The notes under the pieces were generated by a model. The model saw only the letters and a list, made by a program, of their open reading frames with translations, made no database searches and was not told the DNA's origin. The position numbers and the translations under genes were made by a program. Below, in pieces: positions 17,892 to 26,112 of a DNA stretch of 64,000 nucleotides. The stretch comes from Candidatus Eisenbacteria bacterium. GTDB taxonomy: Bacteria; Eisenbacteria; RBG-16-71-46. Position 1 is the first letter of the stretch; each line of letters opens with the position of its first letter. The DNA lies in assembly GCA_020847735.1 (NCBI GenBank), contig JADLBL010000014.1, positions 1 through 64,000 on the forward strand. The letters run 5' to 3'.

Positions 17892-19291
17892 CGAAGTCCG
17901 GCCGCGCCGGAGCGCCGGCGCTCGCGTTCGTGACCCTGGGCTGCCCGAAGAACACGGTGGACTCCGAACACATGCTCGGCGCGCTCGTGCAGGACGGCTT
18001 CCGCACCGTCGCCGACGTGGCCGAGGCCGACGTCGCGGTCGTCAACACCTGCGCGTTCCTGCAGAGCGCGGTTCGCGAATCGAAGGACGCGATCGCCCGC
18101 GTGGCCGAGCTCAAGGCGTCCGGGCGGCTGCGGGCGCTGATCGTCACCGGCTGCCTCGCCCAGCGCGCGGGCGCTTCGCTGCTCGAGGAGTTCCCCGGAG
18201 TGGACGCGGTGCTCGGCACCGGCCACTGGAAGGACATCGTCTCGGCGGCGCGCCATTGCCTGAGCGGCTCGCGCGAGCGGATCGTCGACACCTCGTATCC
18301 GGGCGGCGCCGTGGACCAGCTGACGCCGCGGGCGCTCAGCACCCCGCGCCACATCGCCTACCTCAAGATCAGCGAGGGCTGCGACCACCGCTGCACGTTC
18401 TGCATCATCCCGCGCCTGCGCGGAGACCAGAAGAGCCGCACGATCGAGTCGCTGGTCGCCGAAGCGGAACAACTCGCCGCCCTCGGCGTCCGGGAGCTGA
18501 ACCTGATCGGCCAGGACACGACCGGTTACGGCACCGACCTGCCCGGCCGGCCGGCGCTCGCCGAACTGCTCGCCGCCCTCGACGCGGTGGAGGGGCTCCA
18601 CTGGATCCGGGTCCAGTACACCTACCCGCGGCTCTGGGACGACCGGCTGATCTCGACCTGGGCGAACGCGCGGCGGGTCGTGCCGTACGTGGACATGCCG
18701 CTCCAGCACATCGCGCAGGACCTGCTGCGCCGGATGGGCCGCGCCATGACCGAAACCCAGACCCGCGAGCTGGTGCGGAGGATCAAGCGGGGCATTCCGG
18801 GCGTGGCGTTCCGCACCAACTTCATCGTAGGCTTCCCCGGCGAAACGACCGAGCACTTCGAGACCCTCCTGCGCTACGTCGAGGAGGAGCCGTTCGACAA
18901 CCTCGTGGTGTTCGGCTACGAACGCGAGCCGGAAACGCCCTCGCACGCCATGGAACCGCGCGTCCCGTACGCGACCCGGCGCTCGCGGCGGGCGCGGCTG
19001 CTCGCGCTGCAGCAGCGCCTTTCGCACGACCGGCTGACGCGCCGCATCGGCGAGCGGCTGACGGTGATGGTGGACGGTCCCGCGCCCGGGACCGGGCGCG
19101 GGGGGCCTTCGCAGTGGGCCGCCCGCACGGCGGGCTCGGCCTTCGAAGTGGACGGTGGAGTGGTGGTGGAGGGGGAGAACCTCGTTCCAGGGCAGCTCGC
19201 GACGGTGCGCGTCACCGGGGCGGCCGCCTACGATCTGTTCGCGCGGGTGGAGCGGCCTGCCGAGCCCGCGCTCAACATCCTGCCGTGCTGA
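17888..19291 (+). CDS. rimO: Ribosomal protein S12 methylthiotransferase RimO
   Basis: 467 residues from a GTG sharing 4 bases with the ftsK stop. This radical-SAM enzyme adds a methylthio group to an Asp of ribosomal protein S12. The N-terminal UPF0004 domain has VTLGCPKNTVDSE and further Cys residues (NTCAF, TGCLAQ) for the auxiliary cluster. The radical-SAM cluster motif is C-x3-C-x2-C in CDHRCTFCIIPRLRG near residue 164. GQDTTGYG is typical of RimO rather than MiaB. A TRAM-like C-terminal region completes the family layout. The open frame extends far upstream, but that part is a shadow of ftsK. Confidence 0.96.
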   Translation: MTKSGRAGAPALAFVTLGCPKNTVDSEHMLGALVQDGFRTVADVAEADVAVVNTCAFLQSAVRESKDAIARVAELKASGRLRALIVTGCLAQRAGASLLEEFPGVDAVLGTGHWKDIVSAARHCLSGSRERIVDTSYPGGAVDQLTPRALSTPRHIAYLKISEGCDHRCTFCIIPRLRGDQKSRTIESLVAEAEQLAALGVRELNLIGQDTTGYGTDLPGRPALAELLAALDAVEGLHWIRVQYTYPRLWDDRLISTWANARRVVPYVDMPLQHIAQDLLRRMGRAMTETQTRELVRRIKRGIPGVAFRTNFIVGFPGETTEHFETLLRYVEEEPFDNLVVFGYEREPETPSHAMEPRVPYATRRSRRARLLALQQRLSHDRLTRRIGERLTVMVDGPAPGTGRGGPSQWAARTAGSAFEVDGGVVVEGENLVPGQLATVRVTGAAAYDLFARVERPAEPALNILPC

Positions 19292-19305
19292 AGGGGACCT
19301 TCCGG

Positions 19306-20061
19306 ATGCGTGCACGCCTGGCTGCCCTGCTGTTCGCGGCGCTGGCTCTCGGGGCCGTCGCGACGGCCGCCGATGCGAAGCGGTTCCGGTACGCCAGCGG
19401 GCCCAAGGCGCCCGCGGACTCCGCGCTCGCGGTCGCGAACCCGTACCTCGATCCCGTGGTGCGCTCGCGCGGCCCGCGTGTGCCGTACACGAACCTGCAG
19501 CTCGCCGGCTTCGTCGCCGACAGCGCCATCTCGGCGGGTCTCGCGGGCGCCCCGCTCGAGTCCGGCGTGCGCGTCGTCGTCGCGCCCACGCACGACCACT
19601 CGCTGAACTTCCTGATCGAGGACGCACTCGTCGAGCAGCTCACGCGCCGCGGGCTGCAGGTCGTGATCCGCCGCACGCCGATCCCCGACGACAGCCTCGC
19701 GACGCTTTTCGCCGGAGCGGGCGACCCGATCGTCGAGTACACGCTCGCCTCGGTGAAGGTCACCTACCTGCGGCTCGTGGGCTTCCTGCCGGGACGGGTG
19801 AAGATCGAGCGGCAGGTGCTGGTGCAGGGCACGCTCGGCCTGCGGGAGCCCGTGGGCTCGCGCGTGCTGTGGAGCAACCGTTTCGCGCAGAACTTCGTGG
19901 ACCGCTTCAGCCGCTCGCAGGTCGCGCTGGTCGAGGACCCGCAGCGCCCCGAACTCAAGGACACGCCGCCGTCGCGGAACGTGGACAAGGTGTTCGAACC
20001 GGTGCTGGTCGTGGCGGTCGTCGGCGGGCTGGTCGCCTTGTTCTTCCAGAACCGGCCGTGA
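19306..20061 (+). CDS. Secreted or envelope protein of unknown function
   Basis: 251 residues from the ATG at 19306 (AAGGGGA upstream). A signal peptide (LAALLFAALALGAVATAADA) is followed by a mixed alpha/beta body, and the protein ends with a hydrophobic segment (VLVVAVVGGLVALFF) and a short polar tail. No family is recognised. Its place between rimO and bamD, with 4-base coupling to the latter, suggests an envelope role. The central region (VVAPTHDHSLNFLIEDALVE, RRGLQVVIR) resembles small domains that sense or assemble at the outer membrane, but this is only an impression. Confidence 0.7.
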   Translation: MRARLAALLFAALALGAVATAADAKRFRYASGPKAPADSALAVANPYLDPVVRSRGPRVPYTNLQLAGFVADSAISAGLAGAPLESGVRVVVAPTHDHSLNFLIEDALVEQLTRRGLQVVIRRTPIPDDSLATLFAGAGDPIVEYTLASVKVTYLRLVGFLPGRVKIERQVLVQGTLGLREPVGSRVLWSNRFAQNFVDRFSRSQVALVEDPQRPELKDTPPSRNVDKVFEPVLVVAVVGGLVALFFQNRP

Positions 20062-20096
20062 GCGGCGGTTCGCTTCGCTCCCCGGAGGGAGGTCGG

Positions 20097-20957
20097 GTGT
20101 TTCGTTCCGTTCGCACCGCGCTCGCGGGGGCCGTGTTCGCGGCGCTGCTGGCCGGCTGCGGCGCCGCTGTCGTGCCGCAGATCATGAACGACGCGAGCCG
20201 CCTGCCGCTGGCACGCCAGCTCTACGACAAGGGCGACTACACGCTCGCCGCCCAGGTGCTCTCGTCCTACGCGCAGTCCGGCGCCGGCAACGCGGACATC
20301 GACGAGGCGGTCTACCTGCTCGGCCTGACCTACCTGCGCCAGCGGGACTGGGCGAACGCGCAGGTCCAGTTCGAGCGCGTGCTGCGTGAGTACCCCGAAA
20401 GCGACAGCGCGTCGTCGGCCTCCTACCAGCTCGGCGAGGCGCTGTTCGGCCAGTCGCGCAAGTCGGACTTCGACCAGGAGTTCACGCTCAAGGCGCTCGG
20501 GCAGTGGCAGGAGTTCGAGAAGAGCTGGCCGGCGAGCCCGTACACGTCCCTCGCGCGCGAACGCATCGGCGAATGCCGCGCGCGACTCGCGCGCAAGCTG
20601 TGGCGAACCGGCGACCTGTACCTCAAGCAGGCGTACTACGCGCCGGCCAAGCTGTACTTCCGCAGCGTCATCGAGCAGTACTCGGACACCCCCCTGTACG
20701 GCGACGCGCTCATCGGCCTCGCGCTCGCCGACGCGCGGCTCGGCCAGAAGGACAGCGCGCTGACCGTGCTGCGCGGCCTCGTCACCGACTTCGCCGGCAA
20801 GCCGCTCGGCGAGCAGGCCGGCAAGGCGCTGCGCAAGGTCGAGAAGTGGCCCGCCGAGGGCGATCGGCGGGGGAAGCGGCACCGGATGATCGAGCCCTCG
20901 CAGACCCCGGCGCCCGTGACGCCCAGCTCGACCGGCGGGATCTCGGGAACGCCGTGA
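20097..20957 (+). CDS. bamD: Outer membrane assembly lipoprotein BamD-like
   Basis: 286 residues from the GTG at 20097, preceded by GGAGGGAGG; an earlier GTG at 20058 overlaps the previous stop but would lengthen the signal peptide. The lipobox is LLAGC. About five TPR-like helix pairs follow (ARQLYDKGDYTLAAQVL, YLLGLTYLRQRDWANAQVQF, FYRSVIEQYSDTPLYGDALI-type repeats), matching the BamD/YfiO layout. BamD is the essential lipoprotein partner of BamA in inserting outer-membrane barrels. The C-terminal ~30 residues are Pro/Thr-rich. General TPR lipoproteins are the alternative, but size, lipobox and repeat pattern favour BamD. Confidence 0.85.
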   Translation: MFRSVRTALAGAVFAALLAGCGAAVVPQIMNDASRLPLARQLYDKGDYTLAAQVLSSYAQSGAGNADIDEAVYLLGLTYLRQRDWANAQVQFERVLREYPESDSASSASYQLGEALFGQSRKSDFDQEFTLKALGQWQEFEKSWPASPYTSLARERIGECRARLARKLWRTGDLYLKQAYYAPAKLYFRSVIEQYSDTPLYGDALIGLALADARLGQKDSALTVLRGLVTDFAGKPLGEQAGKALRKVEKWPAEGDRRGKRHRMIEPSQTPAPVTPSSTGGISGTP

Positions 20958-21580
20958 CCGCGGCGCGACGCCCGCGGCTCGCCGGAGTCCGCCGGCTGGG
21001 AGTGTTCGGCGGAACCTTCGATCCCCCGCACGTCGGCCACCTCGCGCTCGCCGAACGGGCCCGCGAGGAGTTGCGGCTCGATCGCGTGCTGTTCGTTCCC
21101 GCCGGCACGCCGCCGCACAAGTCGGCCGCGCGCGCGAGCGTCGCGCATCGCCTCGCCATGACGCGCGCCGCCGTGCGCGGCAACCCGGCATTCGCGCTGT
21201 CCACGATCGAGACCCGGCGCGCGGGCCCGTCGTACACCGCCGACACCCTTGCGGCGATCGCGCGCGCGCACCCGCGCGCCCGGCTGTTCCTGCTGATGGG
21301 CGCCGACATGTACGCGACGTTCGACTCGTGGGCGCGGCCGGACGAGATCGCGGCCCTCGCGACCCTGGTGGTGGCGCTGCGGCCCGGCGTGAAGCCGCCG
21401 CGGGACTCGCGCGCCGCGACGCGCGGGCGGGGAGTGCGCCGGCTCTCGAACCCGGCCCTCGAGGTGTCCTCGAGCGCCCTGCGGACCGTGGCCGCGCGCG
21501 GCCGGTCGCTGCGCTACCTCGTGCCCGACGCGGTCGCGCGCTACGTCGCGAAGCACCGCCTGTACCGGCGGAGCCGATGA
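20954..21580 (+). CDS. nadD: Nicotinate-nucleotide adenylyltransferase
   Basis: 208 residues from a GTG overlapping the bamD stop by 4 bases. It adenylates nicotinate mononucleotide in NAD synthesis. LGVFGGTFDPPHVGHL is the nucleotidyltransferase GxFDPxHxGH motif near residue 15-30. FVPAGTPPHKS and VSSSALR (the SSTxxR-type motif) near 175 complete the active site. Length and motifs fit bacterial NadD. The following methyltransferase overlaps its stop. Confidence 0.94.
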   Translation: MTAARRPRLAGVRRLGVFGGTFDPPHVGHLALAERAREELRLDRVLFVPAGTPPHKSAARASVAHRLAMTRAAVRGNPAFALSTIETRRAGPSYTADTLAAIARAHPRARLFLLMGADMYATFDSWARPDEIAALATLVVALRPGVKPPRDSRAATRGRGVRRLSNPALEVSSSALRTVAARGRSLRYLVPDAVARYVAKHRLYRRSR

Positions 21581-22308
21581 CCTACCGGCCGGCCGAGTAC
21601 TGGGAGCGGACGCTCGCGGAGCAGTTCGACCTGCGCGGCACCGGCGAGCCCGGGCTGTCGCTCGCCTACAACCGCGCCTGCTACGCGCTGCGCCGCCAGG
21701 TGCTCGACGGCGCGCTCGCCGGCGCCGGGCTCGATCCGAGAGGGAAGCGGGTGCTCGACGTCGGCTGCGGCACCGGCTTCTGGACCGCCTACTACACCGG
21801 CCGCGGCGCGAACTACACGGGGCTCGACATCGCGCCGACCAGCATCGCGAAGCTGCGAGCGGCCTACCCGGACGCGCGCTTCGTGCTCGCGGACGTCGGT
21901 GAAGCCGAGATCGAGGGCACCTACGACCTCGTCAACGTCTTCGACGTGCTCTATCACGTCACCGACGACGCGAGGTGGGAGTCCGCGTTGACCCGCCTCG
22001 CGCGCGCGGTGGCTTCCGGCGGAGCGCTGCTCGTCACCGATCTCTTCAGCGCGCCGGCGGGCCTCGCCGAGCACAACAAGATGCGGCCGCTCGAACGCTA
22101 CCGCGCCGTGCTCGATGCGAGCGGCGCGCGCTTCGAGCTCGCGCCGCTCGTGCCCACCCACGTGCTGCTGAACCGCCACCTCGGCTTCTGGCGGTTCCTG
22201 AACCGGTTCCCCGGCCTGCTGCTGGCCATGGACCGGACGCTGCTCGCGCTGGGCGCGAGACCCGGGCGCGGCACGAACCGCCTGCTGGTGGCGAAGCGCC
22301 TCGGGTAG
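21577..22308 (+). CDS. Class I SAM-dependent methyltransferase
   Basis: 243 residues from the ATG in an ATGA overlap with nadD. The SAM-binding motif I is VLDVGCGTGFWTAYY, followed by the acidic loop GLDIAPTSI and motif IV-like FDVLYHV. The C-terminal ~60 residues contain aromatic/hydrophobic stretches (FWRFLNRFPGLLLAMDRTLL) that may contact membrane or lipid. The substrate is unknown. It is the last gene of the ftsK run; a GC hairpin follows. Confidence 0.85.
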   Translation: MTYRPAEYWERTLAEQFDLRGTGEPGLSLAYNRACYALRRQVLDGALAGAGLDPRGKRVLDVGCGTGFWTAYYTGRGANYTGLDIAPTSIAKLRAAYPDARFVLADVGEAEIEGTYDLVNVFDVLYHVTDDARWESALTRLARAVASGGALLVTDLFSAPAGLAEHNKMRPLERYRAVLDASGARFELAPLVPTHVLLNRHLGFWRFLNRFPGLLLAMDRTLLALGARPGRGTNRLLVAKRLG

Positions 22309-22312
22309 TACC

Positions 22313-22337
22313 GCCGCGCCCGCGGTGCCGGCGCGGC
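22313..22337 (+). terminator. GC hairpin after the ftsK operon
   Basis: An 8-bp stem (22313-22320 with 22330-22337) with a 9-base loop begins 4 bases after the last stop. No T-run follows. The 110 bases between here and polA show no clear promoter. Confidence 0.4.
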
Positions 22338-22446
22338 GCGCACCGCCGCCTCGCCTCCGGGGACCGGGCGCGCCGGGGGGCGGCCCGGCCGACCGCGAAC
22401 GCGGCCGGTTGACGCCCCGCCATCCCGGCGGCGAGAGTCCCACGCC

Positions 22447-25302
22447 ATGCCCCGCCTCGTCGTCCTCGACGCGCTCGGTCTCGTCTACCGTGCCTACTAC
22501 GCGTTCATCGGCCGGCCGCTGCGCAACAGCCGCGGCGAAAACACGTCGGCCATCTTCGGCTTCGCGAACACCGCGCTCAAGCTCCGGCGCGAGCTGAGCC
22601 CCGACCTGTGGGCGCTCGCGTGGGACGGTCCCGGCCCCACGTTCCGCCACGAGCTCTACCCGGAGTACAAGGCCCACCGGCCGCCCATGCCGGACGATCT
22701 GCACTCGCAGCTCGACCCGATCGAACATCTCGCGCGGGCCATCGGCCTGCCGGTGATCGAGCAGTCGGGCATGGAGGCGGACGACGTGATGGGGACGCTC
22801 GCGCGCGCCGGCGCGGCGGCCGGTTACGACGTGGTGCTCGTGACGGGCGACAAGGACATGCTGCAGCTCGTGAACGACCGCGTGCTCGTGCTCGCGCCCC
22901 AGGGCAAGGGCGACGACCTGAAGGCGATGACGGCCGACGAGGTGCGGGCCCGGTGGGGGGTGGGTCCCGAGCGCATTCGCGACGTGCTCGCGCTGATGGG
23001 CGACTCGTCGGACAACATCCCGGGCGTGCCCGGCGTCGGCGAGAAGACCGCGGTGGAGCTGCTGGGCCGCTTCGGTTCGCTCGAGGAACTCTACGGGCGG
23101 CTCGCCGAGGTGACGAAGCCGGCGCTCAAGGCCCGGCTCGAGGCGAACCGCGAGCTGGCGCTGCTGTCGCGCGAACTCGCGACCATCCGCACGGACCTCG
23201 ACCTCGGCCTCACGCTCGACGAGCTCGCCGTCGCGCCCATCCGGCGCGACGAGCTGCTGGCGTTCGCGCAGCACTGGGAGGTGCGCCGGCTCGAGGCGGT
23301 CGCGCGCGAGCAGGGGGTCGCGGACGGGGAGGCGGGGGCGCCGGTCGCGGCGCGTCCGGCCGGGCGACGCGGCACGGCCGCCGAGCAGCGCGAGGAGCCG
23401 CCGCCGGGGCCGGCTTCGCTCGCCGCGGAGTTCGGCCGTCCCGGCATCGCGCCGCCCGCGACGCCGCTGCCGGCGGTGCTTGTGCGCGCCGCGCAGGGCG
23501 ACCTGTTCACCGCCGCCGCCGAGGCGGACGGCGGTGTCTCGCTCGCCGCCCTCGAGGCGAAGGTGCACGAAGTCCGCGCGCGCGGGCTGCACGGCGTCGC
23601 GGTCGTACCGGTCTTCACCGGCGACGCCGCGCGACACGCCGCCCTGGTCGGAATCGCGCTCGCTTCGCGCGACGGCCGGACGGCCTACCTGCCGCTCGCG
23701 CACGAGGCCGGCCCCAACTTCACGCTCGCGCAGGCCCGGTCGTGGCTGGGGATGCTGTTCGCCGACGCCACGGCCGGCAAGGTCGCGCACGACCTGAAGC
23801 GCGACACGCACGTGCTGGCCGCCCACCAGCTGCCGCTCGCGGGCGGGGTGTTCGATCTGCACCTCGGCTCGTTCCTTTGCGACCCGGCGCGCGAGCACTC
23901 GCTCGAGGCGCTGGCGCGCGACGTGCTCGGCGTCGAGCTGGCGCCGCTCGAACCGGCGGCGCGCGGGCGCGCCCGCACCGGGCCGGGGGCGCTGCCGGTC
24001 GGCGTCGTCGCGGACGCAGCCGAACGCCGCGCGGCCGCCTGCTTCCCGCTCGCCGACGCGCTGCGCGCCCAGCTCGAGGCCCGCGAGCAGTGGTCGCTCT
24101 ACGAGAAGCTCGAGCACCCGCTCATCGAGGTTCTGGTGGCGATGGAGAGCGCCGGCATCGCACTCGACGCCGGCGTGCTCGCCACGCAGTCGGCTTCCGC
24201 CGCGGCCGGGATCGCGGAGCTGGAGGCGAAACTGCACGAGCTGGCCGGTGAGCCCATCAACCTCGCGAGCGGGCCGCAGCTCGGCCGGCTGCTGTTCGAG
24301 AAGCTGAAGCTGCCGGCGAGCAAGCGGACCAAGACCGGCTGGTCCACGGACTCCGAAGTGCTCGAGGGCCTGGCGGCGAGCCACGACTTTCCGCGCCTGC
24401 TGCTCGAGTGGCGCGCGCTCGCCAAGCTCAAGTCCACCTATCTCGACGCCCTGCCGCTGGCGGTGGACCCGGCCGACGGTCGCGTGCACACGACCTTCGA
24501 GCAGACCGGCGCCGCCACCGGGCGGCTCGCTTCGCTCGACCCGAATCTGCAGAACATTCCCATCCGCACGCCCCTCGGCCGCGCGATCCGGCGCGCGTTC
24601 GTCGCGGCGCCCGGTTGCGAGCTCGTCGGCGCCGACTATTCGCAGATCGAGCTGCGCGTCATGGCGCATCTCTCGGGTGATCCCGGCCTGCTCGAGGCGT
24701 TCCGCGCCGGCGAGGACGTGCACGCCGCGACCGCCCGCCGCATCTTCAAGGTCGCCGGCGAAGTTCCGGCGGAGCTGCGCTCGCGCGCCAAGGTCGTCAA
24801 CTTCGGCGTCATGTACGGCATGGGCTCGCGCAGCCTCGCGCAGCAGATGGGCATCGAGCTCAAGGAGGCGAAGGAATTCATCGACGGCTACTTCACCGCC
24901 TACGCGGGCGTGCGCCGCTACCTCGACCGCACGCTCGAGGAGGCGCGCGAGCGGGGCTATGTCCAGACGCTGCTGGGCCGCCGCCGCTGGCTGCCGCAGT
25001 TGCGCGGCGGCGGCATGGAGCGCTCGATGGCCGAGCGCGTCGCCATCAACACGCCGATCCAGGGATCGGCGGCCGACCTCGTCAAGCTGGCGATGCTGCG
25101 CGTGCACGCCGCGCTCGGCCGCAGCGGCACGGGCGCCCGGCTGCTGCTGCAGGTGCACGACGAGCTGCTGATCGAAGCGCCGGCCGCCGCGGCCGAGCGC
25201 GTCGGGGCGCTGGTCCGGCGCGAAATGGAAGGCTGCTTCGAGCTCTCGGTGCCGCTCACGGTTTCGCTCGGGCGGGGTGCGACGTGGTACGACGTGCACT
25301 GA
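22447..25302 (+). CDS. polA: DNA polymerase I with degenerate proofreading domain
   Basis: 951 residues. Residues 1-290 are the 5'-3' exonuclease (WALAWDGPGPTFRHELYPEY, MEADDVMGTL, VTGDKDMLQLV and the helix-hairpin-helix GVPGVGEKTAVELL). Residues ~350-530 correspond to the 3'-5' exonuclease, but the DxE of Exo I is replaced (VAVVPVF), and of Exo II only the final Asp (DLKRD) remains, so proofreading is probably absent as in Taq and Bst enzymes. The polymerase domain is intact: motif A GADYSQIELR near 730, motif B KVVNFGVMYG, motif C VHDE near 903. It repairs gaps and removes RNA primers. coaE follows after 73 bases. Confidence 0.96.
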   Translation: MPRLVVLDALGLVYRAYYAFIGRPLRNSRGENTSAIFGFANTALKLRRELSPDLWALAWDGPGPTFRHELYPEYKAHRPPMPDDLHSQLDPIEHLARAIGLPVIEQSGMEADDVMGTLARAGAAAGYDVVLVTGDKDMLQLVNDRVLVLAPQGKGDDLKAMTADEVRARWGVGPERIRDVLALMGDSSDNIPGVPGVGEKTAVELLGRFGSLEELYGRLAEVTKPALKARLEANRELALLSRELATIRTDLDLGLTLDELAVAPIRRDELLAFAQHWEVRRLEAVAREQGVADGEAGAPVAARPAGRRGTAAEQREEPPPGPASLAAEFGRPGIAPPATPLPAVLVRAAQGDLFTAAAEADGGVSLAALEAKVHEVRARGLHGVAVVPVFTGDAARHAALVGIALASRDGRTAYLPLAHEAGPNFTLAQARSWLGMLFADATAGKVAHDLKRDTHVLAAHQLPLAGGVFDLHLGSFLCDPAREHSLEALARDVLGVELAPLEPAARGRARTGPGALPVGVVADAAERRAAACFPLADALRAQLEAREQWSLYEKLEHPLIEVLVAMESAGIALDAGVLATQSASAAAGIAELEAKLHELAGEPINLASGPQLGRLLFEKLKLPASKRTKTGWSTDSEVLEGLAASHDFPRLLLEWRALAKLKSTYLDALPLAVDPADGRVHTTFEQTGAATGRLASLDPNLQNIPIRTPLGRAIRRAFVAAPGCELVGADYSQIELRVMAHLSGDPGLLEAFRAGEDVHAATARRIFKVAGEVPAELRSRAKVVNFGVMYGMGSRSLAQQMGIELKEAKEFIDGYFTAYAGVRRYLDRTLEEARERGYVQTLLGRRRWLPQLRGGGMERSMAERVAINTPIQGSAADLVKLAMLRVHAALGRSGTGARLLLQVHDELLIEAPAAAAERVGALVRREMEGCFELSVPLTVSLGRGATWYDVH

Positions 25303-25375
25303 CCGCGGACGCCGCCCCGTCGGGCCGTGGCGGTCGCGGTCCCGCGAACGCCCCGGCCCGGGGAACGGGGACGCC

Positions 25376-26056
25376 ATGACGCACGCCCCGGAGTCCCGGC
25401 AACCCGGGCGGCCCCGCCGCGCGCCGGCTTCCGACGGACTGCTCATCGTCGGCCTCGTCGGCCGCGCCGGCAGCGGCAAGAGCACCGTCGCCGCGGCGCT
25501 CGCGGCGCGCGGCGCGCTCGTGCTCGACGCCGACCGCATCGGGCACGAGGTCACCGATACCGATCCGGCGGTGCGCGAGGAAATGCTGAGCGAGTTCGGC
25601 CCGGCGGTCTACCTCGACGACGGCCGGCTCAATCGCCGCCTCGTCGCCGCACGCGTGTTCGCCGACGCGCGCGCGCTCGAGTGGCTGAACGGCCTCGTGC
25701 ACCCGCGCATCCTGCGCCGGCTGCGCGATCGGCTCGCGGCCCTGCCCGCCGAGGGTCACCGCGGGCCGGTCGTGATCGACGCCGCGCTGATGCTCGACTG
25801 GGCGTTCGAGCGCGAGTGCGACGCGGTGATCGCGGTCGTCGCGCCCGAGGAGGCGCAGGTCGAGCGGCTGGTGCGCGCACGCGGCTGGAGCGAGGCCGAA
25901 GCCAGGCGCCGGCTCGCGGCCCAGCGGACGAACGCGTCCTTCGCGGCCGCCGCCGACGAGGTGATCGACAACCGCGGCAGCGAGTCCGCGCTGGCGACCG
26001 CGGCGGCCGAGGCCCTCGAGCGGCTCCGGCAGGCGCGGTCGGGCCGCCTCAATTAG
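25376..26056 (+). CDS. coaE: Dephospho-CoA kinase
   Basis: 226 residues from the ATG at 25376. It performs the last step of coenzyme A synthesis. The P-loop is GRAGSGKST near residue 30, followed by DADRIGHEV (substrate Asp), a lid region, and the characteristic VIDAALMLDW and RTNASFAAAADEVIDNRG end. The polA-coaE order is common in bacteria. Ribosome site GGGG lies 10 bases upstream. Confidence 0.93.
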   Translation: MTHAPESRQPGRPRRAPASDGLLIVGLVGRAGSGKSTVAAALAARGALVLDADRIGHEVTDTDPAVREEMLSEFGPAVYLDDGRLNRRLVAARVFADARALEWLNGLVHPRILRRLRDRLAALPAEGHRGPVVIDAALMLDWAFERECDAVIAVVAPEEAQVERLVRARGWSEAEARRRLAAQRTNASFAAAADEVIDNRGSESALATAAAEALERLRQARSGRLN

Positions 26057-26112
26057 AAGAGGGCGCCGGCCGGGGGTTTCGCCGCCCCCGGGGGTGGTGA
26101 GAAGATTGAGCC

